Part shown: positions 53,118-62,081 of the stretch, piece by piece
Layout of the letters: each line of letters begins with the position of its first letter
How positions within the stretch are numbered: position 1 is the stretch's first letter
NCBI GenBank assembly: GCA_934247115.1
Contig: CAKQIY010000002.1
Location: 1-64,000 of the forward strand
Reading direction: 5' to 3'
Length of the DNA: 64,000 nt
DNA from: an uncultured Coprococcus sp.
Lineage (GTDB): Bacteria > Bacillota > Clostridia > Lachnospirales > Lachnospiraceae
The notes under the pieces: generated by a model
Told to the model about the DNA's origin: nothing
What the model saw: only the letters and a program-made list of their open reading frames with translations
Databases searched by the model: none
Program-made: the position numbers and the translations under genes

Positions 53118-55076
53118 ATGTCAGCAAACGAATATTTAAAGGCACAGAAGCTTGGTGAAAAGAGATATCAGGCAGCCGTAGCAAAAAATGAATATCCATA
53201 TCTTCCGGTCCTGGATGAGATAATATCACCTTCTGACACAGTTGGAGAGGTTAATCTCGGACTCCAGACAATATCACTTGACAGAGTGGTAGGTACAGCT
53301 ACAGCGGCGAGGACGACGGCGTTTGCAGGTAATTTTATGCCTATTTTGGATTATCATACAGAGTTTGGAATGAAGTGGGCATCCTTATGTGAGTCTCACA
53401 TAGAGGAAGGTATTCATGATCCTATAAAGGTATATGAATACATGAATAAGTTTTATGTAGTAGAAGGAAATAAGAGAGTGAGTGTTCTCAAGTACTTTGG
53501 TGCGGATTCAGTTCCGGCCATGGTTACAAGGAAGATACCGAGAAAAACGGACTCACTTGAGAATAAGATATATTTTGAGTTTATAGATTTTCATAAGCAG
53601 ACAGGGATAAACTACGTGCATTTCTCACAGCTTGGCGGATATGATAAGCTCAGAGAGTTTATAGGAACCACCAGGGATGCAGAATTTACGGAGGATGAAA
53701 GACTGGACTTCAATTCAGCACATCTTGCGTTCGAGAAAGCTTATCTGGCCAAGAAGGGAAATGAGGAGCTGACCATCACAGTAGACGATGCCATGCTGGT
53801 ATTTCTGAATGTATATGGTTATGAAGAGCTGAAGGCGATGACTGCAGCGCAGGTTAAGGATAGTGTGGATAAGATATGGAACGAGATAGTTCTTACAAAT
53901 GAGAAGAAGGATAAGACAGTTCTTCCAAAGCTTGACCCGGTTGAACCTAAGAAATCCATACTTGACAGGGTTATCAAGCCGTCAGGACCATCCAACCTTA
54001 AGGTTGCATTTGTATATGATAAGTCTCCTGCCAACTCGGTATGGACATATAGCCATGAACTGGGTAGAATGGATATGGAGAATAAACTCGGAGCTTCTGT
54101 TGACAGCAGAACCTTCTGTAACATCGATACACCTGCCAAGCTTACAGAATGTCTTGGCAGACTTGTGGATGAGAAGTATGATGTTATATTCACCACAGGC
54201 CCGGAGATGCTTCCTGAAGCGCTCAAGACCGCAGTGCTCCATCCGGAGATCAAGATACTTAACTGCTCGCTGAGCCTTGCTAACAGCCATGTCCGTACCT
54301 ATTATGCCAGAATGTATGAGGTCAAGTTCCTCACAGGCATGATAGCAGGAAGCCTGTGTGCGGATGGACAGATTGGTTATGTGGCAGACTATCCGATATT
54401 TGGTACGACAGCGAATATCAATGCATTTGCCATAGGGGCAAGGATGGTGAATCCAAGGGCGAAGATATATCTGCAGTGGACGAAGGTCAAGGATGCAGAT
54501 CCTCAGAAGTTTTTCGATAGGAATGGAATAACATATATATCCGATAGAGATATGATCATGCCGGACGATGCATCCCGTAATTTCGGACTGTATCACTATG
54601 ATCAGAACGGAGAGGTTGTGAATCTTGCAATGCCTTTTTATAACTGGGGAGCGTTCTATGAGAGAATCCTCAGATCCGTACTGGAGGGCAACTGGAAGCA
54701 GGAGGAGAAGAACGAGACTGGCAATGCAGTCAGCTACTGGTGGGGAATGTCTGCCGGCATAGTTGACGTTATCTGTTCAAAGCATCTTCCAGCAGGAACA
54801 CAGAAGCTCATATCTGTGATGACTAACCTTATAAGAGAAGGAGCTATCACTCCGTTTAGTGGTAAGCTCACGTCACAGAATGGTATAGTGAGAAATGAAG
54901 ACGATGGCGCGATGCTTCATGAGGATATCCTCAAGATGGATTGGCTGGCAGAGAATGTAGTGGGAATGCTTCCTACGGACGACGATCTCGTGGATGAGGC
55001 CAAGACGGTTGTAGCATTGCAGGGCGTTGATACACCTGAGAGTCTTGAGCTTAAGTCTGTTCCAGAGGTAAAGTAA
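53118..55076 (+). CDS. ParB-like domain fused to a BMP-type binding domain
   Basis: The 652-residue protein has no signal peptide. Residues about 65-160 look like a ParB/sulfiredoxin-type fold (DPIKVYEYMNKFYVVEGNKRVSVLKYFG, then MVTRKIP). Residues about 295-630 form a type 1 periplasmic-binding domain of the basic membrane protein/Med family (LKVAFVYDKSPANSVWTYSHELGR, YDVIFTTGPEMLPEAL, GYVADYPIFGTTANINAFAIGARMVNP). BMP proteins bind nucleosides, usually as exported lipoproteins; this one should be cytoplasmic and may sense a nucleoside. I chose the ATG at 53118 behind AAGGAGAG. A phosphoesterase follows. Confidence 0.82.
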   Translation: MSANEYLKAQKLGEKRYQAAVAKNEYPYLPVLDEIISPSDTVGEVNLGLQTISLDRVVGTATAARTTAFAGNFMPILDYHTEFGMKWASLCESHIEEGIHDPIKVYEYMNKFYVVEGNKRVSVLKYFGADSVPAMVTRKIPRKTDSLENKIYFEFIDFHKQTGINYVHFSQLGGYDKLREFIGTTRDAEFTEDERLDFNSAHLAFEKAYLAKKGNEELTITVDDAMLVFLNVYGYEELKAMTAAQVKDSVDKIWNEIVLTNEKKDKTVLPKLDPVEPKKSILDRVIKPSGPSNLKVAFVYDKSPANSVWTYSHELGRMDMENKLGASVDSRTFCNIDTPAKLTECLGRLVDEKYDVIFTTGPEMLPEALKTAVLHPEIKILNCSLSLANSHVRTYYARMYEVKFLTGMIAGSLCADGQIGYVADYPIFGTTANINAFAIGARMVNPRAKIYLQWTKVKDADPQKFFDRNGITYISDRDMIMPDDASRNFGLYHYDQNGEVVNLAMPFYNWGAFYERILRSVLEGNWKQEEKNETGNAVSYWWGMSAGIVDVICSKHLPAGTQKLISVMTNLIREGAITPFSGKLTSQNGIVRNEDDGAMLHEDILKMDWLAENVVGMLPTDDDLVDEAKTVVALQGVDTPESLELKSVPEVK

Positions 55077-55114
55077 TATACAGAAGATATGGGTAGTACA
55101 GGGGTAGTAGACAC

Positions 55115-55711
55115 GTGAAGATTTTGTTGTTGGCGGATGAAGAATCCAAATATTTATATGATTTTTTTGATAAAAGCAAGCTCGAGGGCATAGATCTGAT
55201 AATTTCGTGTGGCGATCTGTCTCCGAATTATCTGTCGTTCCTTGCCACGTTCAGCAGCGTGCCGATATTGTATGTGCATGGCAATCATGATGTGTGCTAC
55301 GAAGATACGCCTCCTGGAGGCTGTACCTGTATAGATGGGAAATTATACGAATATAAGGGCGTGCGGATACTGGGACTTGGCGGTTCCATGGAGTACAAAT
55401 ACGGAGGAGCTGATCATCAGTATTCTGAACGGGCTATGAAGAAGAGAATAAGGAGGCTGAGGGCAAGGATAACCTGGAAAAAAGGCTTCGATATTCTGGT
55501 AACTCATTCACCGGCATACAGGATAAATGATTCGGAAGATATTCCGCATACAGGATTTAAATGTTTTCTGACTCTGATGGACAAATACAAGCCGAAGTAT
55601 TTCGTGCATGGTCATGTCCATATCAACTATGGCAGGGATTTTGTAAGAGAATCAAAATATGGTGAAACTACTATTATCAATGCATATGAGAGATATATCA
55701 TAGAGATTTAA
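55115..55711 (+). CDS. Calcineurin-like metallophosphoesterase
   Basis: The 198-residue protein has LLLADEESKYLYDFF, SCGDLSPNYLSFL, VHGNHDVCYE, LVTHSPAY and VHGHVHINYG, the phosphoesterase metal motifs in order, with the first Asp-x-His varied to ADEES. That variation may change metal binding. The start is GTG at 55115 with AGGGG upstream; no better ATG is near. It lies 38 bases after the ParB/BMP gene and is probably co-transcribed. Confidence 0.88.
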   Translation: MKILLLADEESKYLYDFFDKSKLEGIDLIISCGDLSPNYLSFLATFSSVPILYVHGNHDVCYEDTPPGGCTCIDGKLYEYKGVRILGLGGSMEYKYGGADHQYSERAMKKRIRRLRARITWKKGFDILVTHSPAYRINDSEDIPHTGFKCFLTLMDKYKPKYFVHGHVHINYGRDFVRESKYGETTIINAYERYIIEI

Positions 55712-55724
55712 AATATAATATTTT

Positions 55725-55771
55725 TTGCGGAAAGACAGGAATAAATCAATTTTATTGCTGTCTTTCTTGCG
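55725..55771. terminator. Hairpin after the phosphoesterase gene
   Basis: AAAGACAG (55731-55738) pairs with CTGTCTTT (55758-55765), with an inner ATAAA/TTTAT stem and weak outer GC pairing. The T-run after it is poor, so it is a moderate terminator candidate. Confidence 0.5.
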
Positions 55772-55879
55772 AAAATAGAGTTTTTTTGATAAACTGTGGT
55801 GAGTTAGAGAAATTACCGGTAAAACTGGGATGCATTCCTGAAGTGAATGCAAGGATTGAAAAGGAAGGAGACATGAGGT

Positions 55880-57238
55880 TTGGAAAAGAATAGCGAGGAA
55901 TATAACAGAATACTGGATGAGCTTACAGGTTATTGTACAGAATCTGGCAAGATAGACCAGAACCTCTATGTCAATTATGATGTCAAGAGAGGACTCAGAG
56001 ATTCCAACGGCAAAGGAGTTCTGACTGGACTTACAGAAATATCGGATGTCATAGGATATGATGTTATTGATGGAGAGAGGGTGCCTACAGATGGCCGCCT
56101 GTACTATCAGGGATACAATGTGGAGGACCTTGAGAGAGGTTTTCATGGAAGCAAATTCGGATTTGAGGAGACGATATATCTTCTTCTGTTTGGAAAACTT
56201 CCAAATGAACAGCAGTTCATGAGGTTTGTTGAGATGATGGAGTGCTACAGGGAGCTCCCGAGAAAGTTCACAAGAGACGTCATACTCAAGGCTCCAAGTA
56301 AGAATATGATGAACGTTCTGCAGAGATGTGTCCTTACCCTCTATTCATATGATGACAATCCGGATGATATAAGTATAGAGAATGTCCTCAGGCAGTGTAT
56401 GGAGCTGATAGCACAGTTCCCGGTGATAGCTGCATATGGCTATCAGGGCTACAAGCATTATTTTCATGACATGAGTCTTGTGATACATAATCCAAAGCCA
56501 GGACTTTCCACTGCGGAGAATTTTCTGAGACTTATAAGATCGGATAAGAAATATACAGAGCTTGAAGCGCAGGTGCTTGATATATGTCTGGTTATACACG
56601 CTGAGCATGGCGGTGGTAATAACTCCACATTTACAACTCATGTAGTATCGTCAACTGGAACAGACACATATTCTGCAGTCGCAAGTTCGCTTGGATCACT
56701 GAAGGGACCTAAGCATGGTGGTGCAAACCTCAAGGTTCAGCAGATGTTTGATGATCTCAAGAGCCATGTCAGGAACTGGGATGATGAGACTGAACTGGAG
56801 GAATATCTCACAGGTCTGCTTGACAAGAAGGGATTTGATCACTCAGGTCTTATATACGGAATGGGGCATGCGGTATATACCAACTCAGATCCGAGAGCAA
56901 GGATCCTCAAGGGATATGCAGAGAGACTTGCCAAGGAAAAGGACAGGACGAAGGAATTTGAACTGTACAGATCTGTTGAGCAGATATCAGGAAGACTGCT
57001 GGCAGCCAGAAGACGCAGTGGTAAGCCAATATCGGCGAATGTCGACTTCTATAGTGGATTTGTATATACTATGCTGGGTATACCTATCGAGCTGTTTACT
57101 CCTATATTTGCCATTGCACGTATTGCGGGATGGTCGGCACATAGAATAGAGGAGCTTGTCAATGCTGGCAAGATCATCAGACCCGCATATAAGTATGTGG
57201 GAACCCACAGAGAATATCTTCCGATGGAGGACAGATAG
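55880..57238 (+). CDS. Citrate synthase
   Basis: The 452-residue enzyme joins acetyl-CoA and oxaloacetate. Family segments are visible: LYYQGYNVEDL, FEETIYLLLFGKLP, HAEHGGGNNSTFTTHVVSSTGTDTYSA, GPKHGGANLKVQQM, GMGHAVYTNSDPRA and NVDFYSGFVYTMLGIP. Catalytic His and Asp residues fall in these blocks. The start is a TTG at 55880, 9 bases after GGAAGGAG; an ATG at 55873 opens a six-codon out-of-frame reading (ATG to TAG 55873-55893) over it. The length fits the anaerobe group of citrate/2-methylcitrate synthases. No other citric-acid-cycle gene is adjacent. Confidence 0.94.
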   Translation: MEKNSEEYNRILDELTGYCTESGKIDQNLYVNYDVKRGLRDSNGKGVLTGLTEISDVIGYDVIDGERVPTDGRLYYQGYNVEDLERGFHGSKFGFEETIYLLLFGKLPNEQQFMRFVEMMECYRELPRKFTRDVILKAPSKNMMNVLQRCVLTLYSYDDNPDDISIENVLRQCMELIAQFPVIAAYGYQGYKHYFHDMSLVIHNPKPGLSTAENFLRLIRSDKKYTELEAQVLDICLVIHAEHGGGNNSTFTTHVVSSTGTDTYSAVASSLGSLKGPKHGGANLKVQQMFDDLKSHVRNWDDETELEEYLTGLLDKKGFDHSGLIYGMGHAVYTNSDPRARILKGYAERLAKEKDRTKEFELYRSVEQISGRLLAARRRSGKPISANVDFYSGFVYTMLGIPIELFTPIFAIARIAGWSAHRIEELVNAGKIIRPAYKYVGTHREYLPMEDR

Positions 57239-57360
57239 AGAGAATGTTGTGTGGCAGATGATGCCGGAGAATACTATAGATATATATACAGCGCCTCAAT
57301 CTTCAATTGATAAGGTTGGGGCGCTTGGTGCATTTGATGACAAGGAGATGACTTTGGAGT

Positions 57361-57858
57361 ATGAAAGATAAGAATAAGAATGCAAAGACTGATGAAAAGA
57401 CGAATGTCATGCGCATACTTGACAGCAAGAAGATAAATTATAACCACTACTGTTATGTGGAGACAGGGGAGACAAATGGCGAGAAGGTTGCGGCCATACT
57501 CGGACAGGATCCTGCATATGTGTTCAAGACTCTGGTAACTGTTGCGAAGTCCGGGGCAAATTATGTGTTTGTAATTCCTGTAAAAGAAGAGCTTGATCTT
57601 AAGAAAGCGGCGAAGGCAGTGGGTGAGAAGTCGATAGATATGCTCAAGGCAAAGGATCTTCTTCCCCTTACCGGATATATACATGGAGGCTGCTCACCGA
57701 TCGGTATGAAGAAGTTCTTCAGGACTACGATAGACGCGAGTGCCCAGAAGCTTGATAAGATGTATGTGAGTGCTGGCAAGGTAGGCTATCAGATAGAGAT
57801 AGCGCCGAAAGATCTTGAGAAGGTTATACGTCTTGAATATTCGGATGTGACAGTATAA
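57361..57858 (+). CDS. ybaK: YbaK-type Cys-tRNA(Pro) deacylase
   Basis: The 165-residue protein has the YbaK/ProX editing-domain fold: KTNVMRILDSKKINYNHYCY, VFKTLVTVAKSGANYVFVIPV with the catalytic Lys, and GYIHGGCSPIGMKKFF. It frees tRNA(Pro) wrongly charged with Cys. TTGGAG precedes the ATG. The 120 bases between citrate synthase and this gene contain a GCGCCTCAA/TTGGGGCGC hairpin (57291-57328) without a T-run. Confidence 0.94.
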   Translation: MKDKNKNAKTDEKTNVMRILDSKKINYNHYCYVETGETNGEKVAAILGQDPAYVFKTLVTVAKSGANYVFVIPVKEELDLKKAAKAVGEKSIDMLKAKDLLPLTGYIHGGCSPIGMKKFFRTTIDASAQKLDKMYVSAGKVGYQIEIAPKDLEKVIRLEYSDVTV

Positions 57859-57958
57859 TATAAATATGAGAGAAATTTGGATAAACGAGATTGAGACTTT
57901 CTCTGGCAATCCGGATGCAATATTTTGAAGGGCATATAGAAAAAGGGGGATTAATTAT

Positions 57959-58318
57959 ATGAATTTGCAGTTATACCTGATAAATGACTGGGATAAGCTT
58001 GTACGAGAGGCGGAGGATTTTGCATATGATATAAAGGCGTTGAATTCCTACCTAAACAGCGGTTCAAGAAAGAGTAGTATAGATATCAGGTTTTGGGTAA
58101 ATGACAGTGAACTGTTCAGTAAGATGGTGAATGCAACAGACGATTATGTCACTGTGTATTTGGCTTATCAGGCTATATGCGTTTGCAGCATAAGAGTTTC
58201 ATCTAGAAGAGTGAGCATAACTGATGTGAATATAGTCAATCTTGTGAGATGGGTGAATAATACATATGGTGTTGACTGTAACAAGTATGATACCAATTTG
58301 CCGAAAGTGTGGGCATAA
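57959..58318 (+). CDS. Hypothetical protein
   Basis: The 119-residue protein is not recognised. It is soluble, with an amphipathic N-terminal half (WDKLVREAEDFAYDIKALNSYLN) and alternating hydrophobic strands later (YVTVYLAYQAICVCSIRVSS). GGGGGATTAATTAT before the ATG is a good ribosome binding site, and a strong hairpin follows the gene, so it is a real transcription unit. Context gives no function. Confidence 0.7.
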   Translation: MNLQLYLINDWDKLVREAEDFAYDIKALNSYLNSGSRKSSIDIRFWVNDSELFSKMVNATDDYVTVYLAYQAICVCSIRVSSRRVSITDVNIVNLVRWVNNTYGVDCNKYDTNLPKVWA

Positions 58319-58360
58319 GAAGAGTCACAGATTGAATTGCGCATATTAATGAAGCTACAT

Positions 58361-58416
58361 AAACGCGGGTATACATGATAACAGAAATATTACTGTTGTC
58401 ATGTATACCCGCGTTT
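58361..58416. terminator. Strong bidirectional terminator
   Basis: AAACGCGGGTATACATGA pairs perfectly with its complement ending in GCGTTT at 58416, with an inner AACAG/CTGTT stem. This 56-base palindrome separates the unknown gene from the converging methyltransferase. Confidence 0.88.
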
Positions 58417-58490
58417 GCATTTTGTATATTGTGTTAGGCATATGATCTAAAAATAAGCCTGTTCAGTTCCTTTTGGATATTAATAGCCTG

Positions 58491-59354
58491 CTACTTCTGC
58501 CATCTTCCCGCAGCGCCGCAAGGAAGAACAAGACCAGTCTCGGTTACGGGCAGACCGATCTCATCGGAAACAACGTGTCCGCCGAACTTACTCTTTACCT
58601 CTGTGGATATCATGTATGTGAGAACGGCAGGCGCAAGGCCTGTTGTGTATGAGTTTACAAGGAAGAAAAGTGGTTTGTCACATAGCAGCTGACTGCAGAG
58701 ATTTATGAACGAGTGTATCTTTTCCTCTATCTTCCAGATCTCACCCTTAGGACCTCTGCCATATGATGGAGGATCCATGATGATCGCATCGTATTTGTTG
58801 CCGCGGCGGATTTCTCTTTCTACGAACTTAACGCAGTCGTCAACTATCCATCTGATAGGGGCATCTGCGAGGCCGGATGATGCGGCGTTCTCCTTGGCCC
58901 ATGTGACCATTCCCTTGGATGCATCAACGTGAGTGACCGCGGCTCCTGCCTTTGCGGCTGCACATGTTGCTCCTCCGGTATACGCAAACAGATTGAGAAC
59001 CTTAATGTCCTTCTTTGGAGAATTCTTTATCAATTCACTGAACCAGTCCCAGTTGGCAGCCTGCTCAGGGAAGAGTCCGGTATGCTTGAAGCTGAATGGC
59101 TTCAGATTGAATGTGAGATCCCTGTAATTGATAGTCCACTGCTTAGGAAGGTTGAAGAATTCCCATTCTCCGCCGCCTTTGTTACTTCTATGATAATGCC
59201 CGTTTAGTTTGTTCCATGAAGGATTTTTCTTTGGAGTGCTCCACAGGACCTGGGGGTCTGGTCTGAGCAGAGTGTATCTGCCCCAACGCTCAAGCTTCTC
59301 TCCGTCAGAACAGTCAATAACTTCATAATCCTTCCATCCGTCTGCTATCCACAT
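58491..59354 (-). CDS. RlmI/RlmK-like class I SAM-dependent rRNA methyltransferase
   Basis: The 287-residue protein has a short N-terminal beta domain and a Rossmann methyltransferase: motif I VLNLFAYTGGATCAAAKAG, VTHVDASKGMVTWAKENA, and motif IV IIMDPPSYGRGPKGE. The DPPSYGRG form fits enzymes that modify 23S rRNA bases. It lacks the PUA domain of E. coli RlmI. AAGGAAGGA lies upstream of the ATG. It faces a second methyltransferase across about 240 bases. Exact target unknown. Confidence 0.87.
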   Translation of the reverse strand: MWIADGWKDYEVIDCSDGEKLERWGRYTLLRPDPQVLWSTPKKNPSWNKLNGHYHRSNKGGGEWEFFNLPKQWTINYRDLTFNLKPFSFKHTGLFPEQAANWDWFSELIKNSPKKDIKVLNLFAYTGGATCAAAKAGAAVTHVDASKGMVTWAKENAASSGLADAPIRWIVDDCVKFVEREIRRGNKYDAIIMDPPSYGRGPKGEIWKIEEKIHSFINLCSQLLCDKPLFFLVNSYTTGLAPAVLTYMISTEVKSKFGGHVVSDEIGLPVTETGLVLPCGAAGRWQK

Positions 59355-59591
59355 ATATGTATTCCTTCCTTAATAAAAATAACTTCAAAAAATATATCCT
59401 ATAGATTATACTTGTATCAAAGCGCTGCGTCAAGGCTGCTGTGTGTATAGCATGTGCATAGAATGGCAGGCGGACGCATGTGATTGGATGATGGTAAATG
59501 ATGACAGAGATTATCCGCCGAGATTGAAGGTGGAGCTTGTTCGCGGAGATTGAAGGCGATACAGATTGATGATAATGGAGAAGTTGAAATA

Positions 59592-60752
59592 ATGGCAGAT
59601 ATAAGTATAAAAGACATAACAGAAGAGATGGTACAGTGTGATCCCCACAAGATTATCCTTAGTGGCGGACGCGGAGAATACAGGAAGATAGTGTTTGAGA
59701 GAAAGATCATAGGTGGTAAGAGGTGTTTTCAGATAGAAAGGTATACGGAGAAACAGGTGTTCCACCAGAATATAGATGAGGACGACCTTGGGGAAGCGCT
59801 GACTGGTCATCTGCAGGATGGATTCAGACAGATCAATATGTTCTCGGCACAGGAGGAATGGGATGCAAAGATATCCAAGAAGGGCAAAGTAGCTGTGAAT
59901 AAGAGATGTACAGAGAACAAACTCATAACTGTCCAGGGAAACAACCGCAGAAAGAAATATATACTCGAAGAGGGGATGGATATCCCGGTATTTACACACC
60001 TGGGCATATTTACGAAGGATGGCAAGGTTGTTCATTCCATGTATGACAAATTCAAGCAGATCAACAGATTTGCAGAGATCGTGGATGATGTCATGAAGGA
60101 CTACAACAAATCTTCTATTAATATAGTAGATTTCGGATGCGGCAAATCATATCTGACATTCATAGTATATTATTATCTGCATGAGGTGAAGGAGCTTGAT
60201 GTACATATAACTGGTCTGGATCTCAAGGAGCAGGTTATACGGGATTGTAACGATCTTGCTGAGAGATTTGGATATACAGGATTGAGATTTGAGCTTGGAG
60301 ACATACATGGCTACAGGACGGATATGGATGTGGACATGGTCATGACGCTCCATGCGTGCGATGTGGCCACTGACTATGCTCTGTACAATGCCATATGCTG
60401 GAATGCTGGATATATATTGTCGGTGCCGTGCTGTCAGCATGAACTCAACAGGCAGATACATTCAGAGAATCTGGCGGCGCTTACGAGATATGGCATTATC
60501 AAGGAGCGTGTGGCGGCGCTTGCAACAGATTCGATACGTGGACTTATGCTGGAGGCTTGCGGTTATAAAACAGACATAATGGAATTTATAGATATAGCCC
60601 ACTCGCCGAAGAATCTCCTTATAAGAGCTGTGAAGAAGAATGTGTCTGAGGAGAAGAGACGCAGAGCTCTGGAGGATGCGGAAAAGCTGTGTCAGGAGTT
60701 TGGAGTGAAACAGACTCTGATGGAGATGCTCAGATCCGATGGGAGAATATGA
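59592..60752 (+). CDS. Class I SAM-dependent methyltransferase (METTL25/GSTCD-like domain)
   Basis: The 386-residue protein has an N-terminal domain of about 170 residues, then a methyltransferase fold: INIVDFGCGKSYLTFIVYYYL (motif I), ITGLDLKEQVIRDCNDLAE, MTLHACDVATDYALYNAI and LSVPCCQHELNRQI. The HACD and PCCQHE motifs are those of the Methyltransf_32-type group related to METTL25 and GSTCD, thought to act on RNA. I chose the ATG at 59592 behind GGAG (59577-59580); a TTG at 59550 is in frame. Substrate unknown. Confidence 0.82.
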   Translation: MADISIKDITEEMVQCDPHKIILSGGRGEYRKIVFERKIIGGKRCFQIERYTEKQVFHQNIDEDDLGEALTGHLQDGFRQINMFSAQEEWDAKISKKGKVAVNKRCTENKLITVQGNNRRKKYILEEGMDIPVFTHLGIFTKDGKVVHSMYDKFKQINRFAEIVDDVMKDYNKSSINIVDFGCGKSYLTFIVYYYLHEVKELDVHITGLDLKEQVIRDCNDLAERFGYTGLRFELGDIHGYRTDMDVDMVMTLHACDVATDYALYNAICWNAGYILSVPCCQHELNRQIHSENLAALTRYGIIKERVAALATDSIRGLMLEACGYKTDIMEFIDIAHSPKNLLIRAVKKNVSEEKRRRALEDAEKLCQEFGVKQTLMEMLRSDGRI

Positions 60753-60825
60753 TGTCAATGAACCTGTGGTTTATTGAATATTTGATATATGTGTGCCATA
60801 TTTACAGGAAGGAGATAATGGACTT

Positions 60826-61734
60826 ATGAGGGCTGCGTTATATATAGATTGTGACAGTACAGATGCCGGATATGTTCCGGTTATATATGAGGAGATTCTC
60901 AGGACGGATAAACTTGTTGCCGGCAAGATGTTCAATTCCAACAGGAATGACAGGAGTTTTCAGAATGTTGCAGAGAGATACAGGATACAGGATTGTATGC
61001 ACGGGGAATATCCTGTGTCAACCGCCATGGTGGCTCTGGCGGTGGAGGTTATGGCAGATGAGGCTGCGGGGGTTGCAGATAAGGTGTATATAGTTACGGG
61101 CGATTCGCTTGCGGTGCCGCTCCTGGATAAATTAAAACTGACAGACATGAGCGTGGTTGTGATGGGGTCAGGCAATGCAGACCGGGTGCTGGTTGAGAGC
61201 TCGCAGAGGTATGTGTATCTGGAAGTGATCGCAGGTAGTGAGTGTACCGCTGATATACCGGATAAGGCAGAGATAGCCAGGGAGGTGTATACAGTTTCTT
61301 CTTATTATAAGGGACTGGGGCAGGACGCGACGCTGGCACAGATTTCTGACAGTATTGGGAGAAAACATCCGGATTTTGATGTGAGAAATTATGGATATGC
61401 ACATCTTGCGATATTTATAAAAGAAAACGTTGCGGGAACAGATGTGTATACGGACGAGGACGGCATCTCCAGAGTCAATATATTTAATGACAGAACGGAT
61501 ATTGACGCGTTTGCATATGAGTATATGACTGGCAGGGGATATCAGATCGATGATATGGCAGAACTGCTGGACGCGCTGGGAGAAAGATTTCCTGGATTTG
61601 CCATGGAGAACTATGGCTATCATACGGACTACGGATTCATATTGAGCTTTCCAAAGTTTGAGATATGGGAGAACAAGGGAGTGAAGATGAAGCGGTCGTT
61701 CAGACTCAGTACAGACGACGGGAAAAAAGAGTAA
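60826..61734 (+). CDS. NYN-domain protein with LOTUS/OST-HTH-like repeats
   Basis: The 302-residue protein starts ALYIDCDS, the first acidic motif of NYN (PIN-like) nucleases, and later has VYIVTGDSLAVPLLDKL and SVVVMGSGNA, the other NYN motifs in weaker form. The C-terminal half has two related helical units: SDSIGRKHPDFDVRNYGYAHLAIFI and LDALGERFPGFAMENYGYHTDYGFIL. They resemble LOTUS/OST-HTH RNA-binding domains. I chose the ATG at 60826 with AAGGAG upstream. A role in RNA handling is likely but unproven. Confidence 0.78.
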   Translation: MRAALYIDCDSTDAGYVPVIYEEILRTDKLVAGKMFNSNRNDRSFQNVAERYRIQDCMHGEYPVSTAMVALAVEVMADEAAGVADKVYIVTGDSLAVPLLDKLKLTDMSVVVMGSGNADRVLVESSQRYVYLEVIAGSECTADIPDKAEIAREVYTVSSYYKGLGQDATLAQISDSIGRKHPDFDVRNYGYAHLAIFIKENVAGTDVYTDEDGISRVNIFNDRTDIDAFAYEYMTGRGYQIDDMAELLDALGERFPGFAMENYGYHTDYGFILSFPKFEIWENKGVKMKRSFRLSTDDGKKE

Positions 61735-61809
61735 TATGACGCCGCGTTATTATGCCATATATCCGGCTAAAAATAATTCAAAAAAACATAAAAAAATTAA
61801 AAAAAACTC

Positions 61810-61838
61810 TTGATTTACAGAATCCCCTAGTATATAAT
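61810..61838 (+). promoter_or_regulatory. Promoter of the S10 ribosomal operon
   Basis: TTGATT (61810-61815) and a perfect TATAAT (61833-61838) are 17 bases apart. A long A-rich tract (61770-61806) just upstream could serve as an UP element. Initiation would be near 61845. Confidence 0.9.
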
Positions 61839-61844
61839 CAAACG

Positions 61845-62081
61845 TGCTGTGGCATGATAGCTGAGAAGCGGAGGTTGCTGCGTACATATATTGACGCAGG
61901 TTTTTCGTGGAGCGAATGTCAATTTACAAAACTGGCGACAAGTCACTGTACAATATAACCGTCTGTCAAAGGACAGAAACGACGTGATGGTTCTGGGTTT
62001 TCACTTAGGACACACACGGGAGAGTGTACAGTCACCACTTGTTGTACTAAGATTAAGTGCGAAAAGGAGGCGGCTTTTTTT
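61845..62081 (+). promoter_or_regulatory. Long structured leader of the S10 operon
   Basis: The leader of about 237 bases contains several self-complementary parts: TTCG/CGAA around TGGAG near 61903-61917, TCTGTC/GACAG near 61962-61978, and CTTAG/CTAAG (62004-62053) enclosing ACAC/GTGT. The site AAAAGGAGG lies before rpsJ. In other bacteria S10-operon leaders mediate control by ribosomal protein L4; whether this one does is not known. Confidence 0.6.

Noticed and set aside
57156..57371. A 71-residue plus-strand frame across the citrate synthase stop
   Set aside because: Its first half overlaps citrate synthase in another frame and it lacks a good ribosome binding site. The open part after 57239 is short and contains a hairpin.
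59505..59565. Direct repeat around the start of the METTL25-like gene (GGAGATTGAAGG-like words)
   Set aside because: Only two short, imperfect copies occur. They probably reflect chance purine-rich sequence near a start codon.
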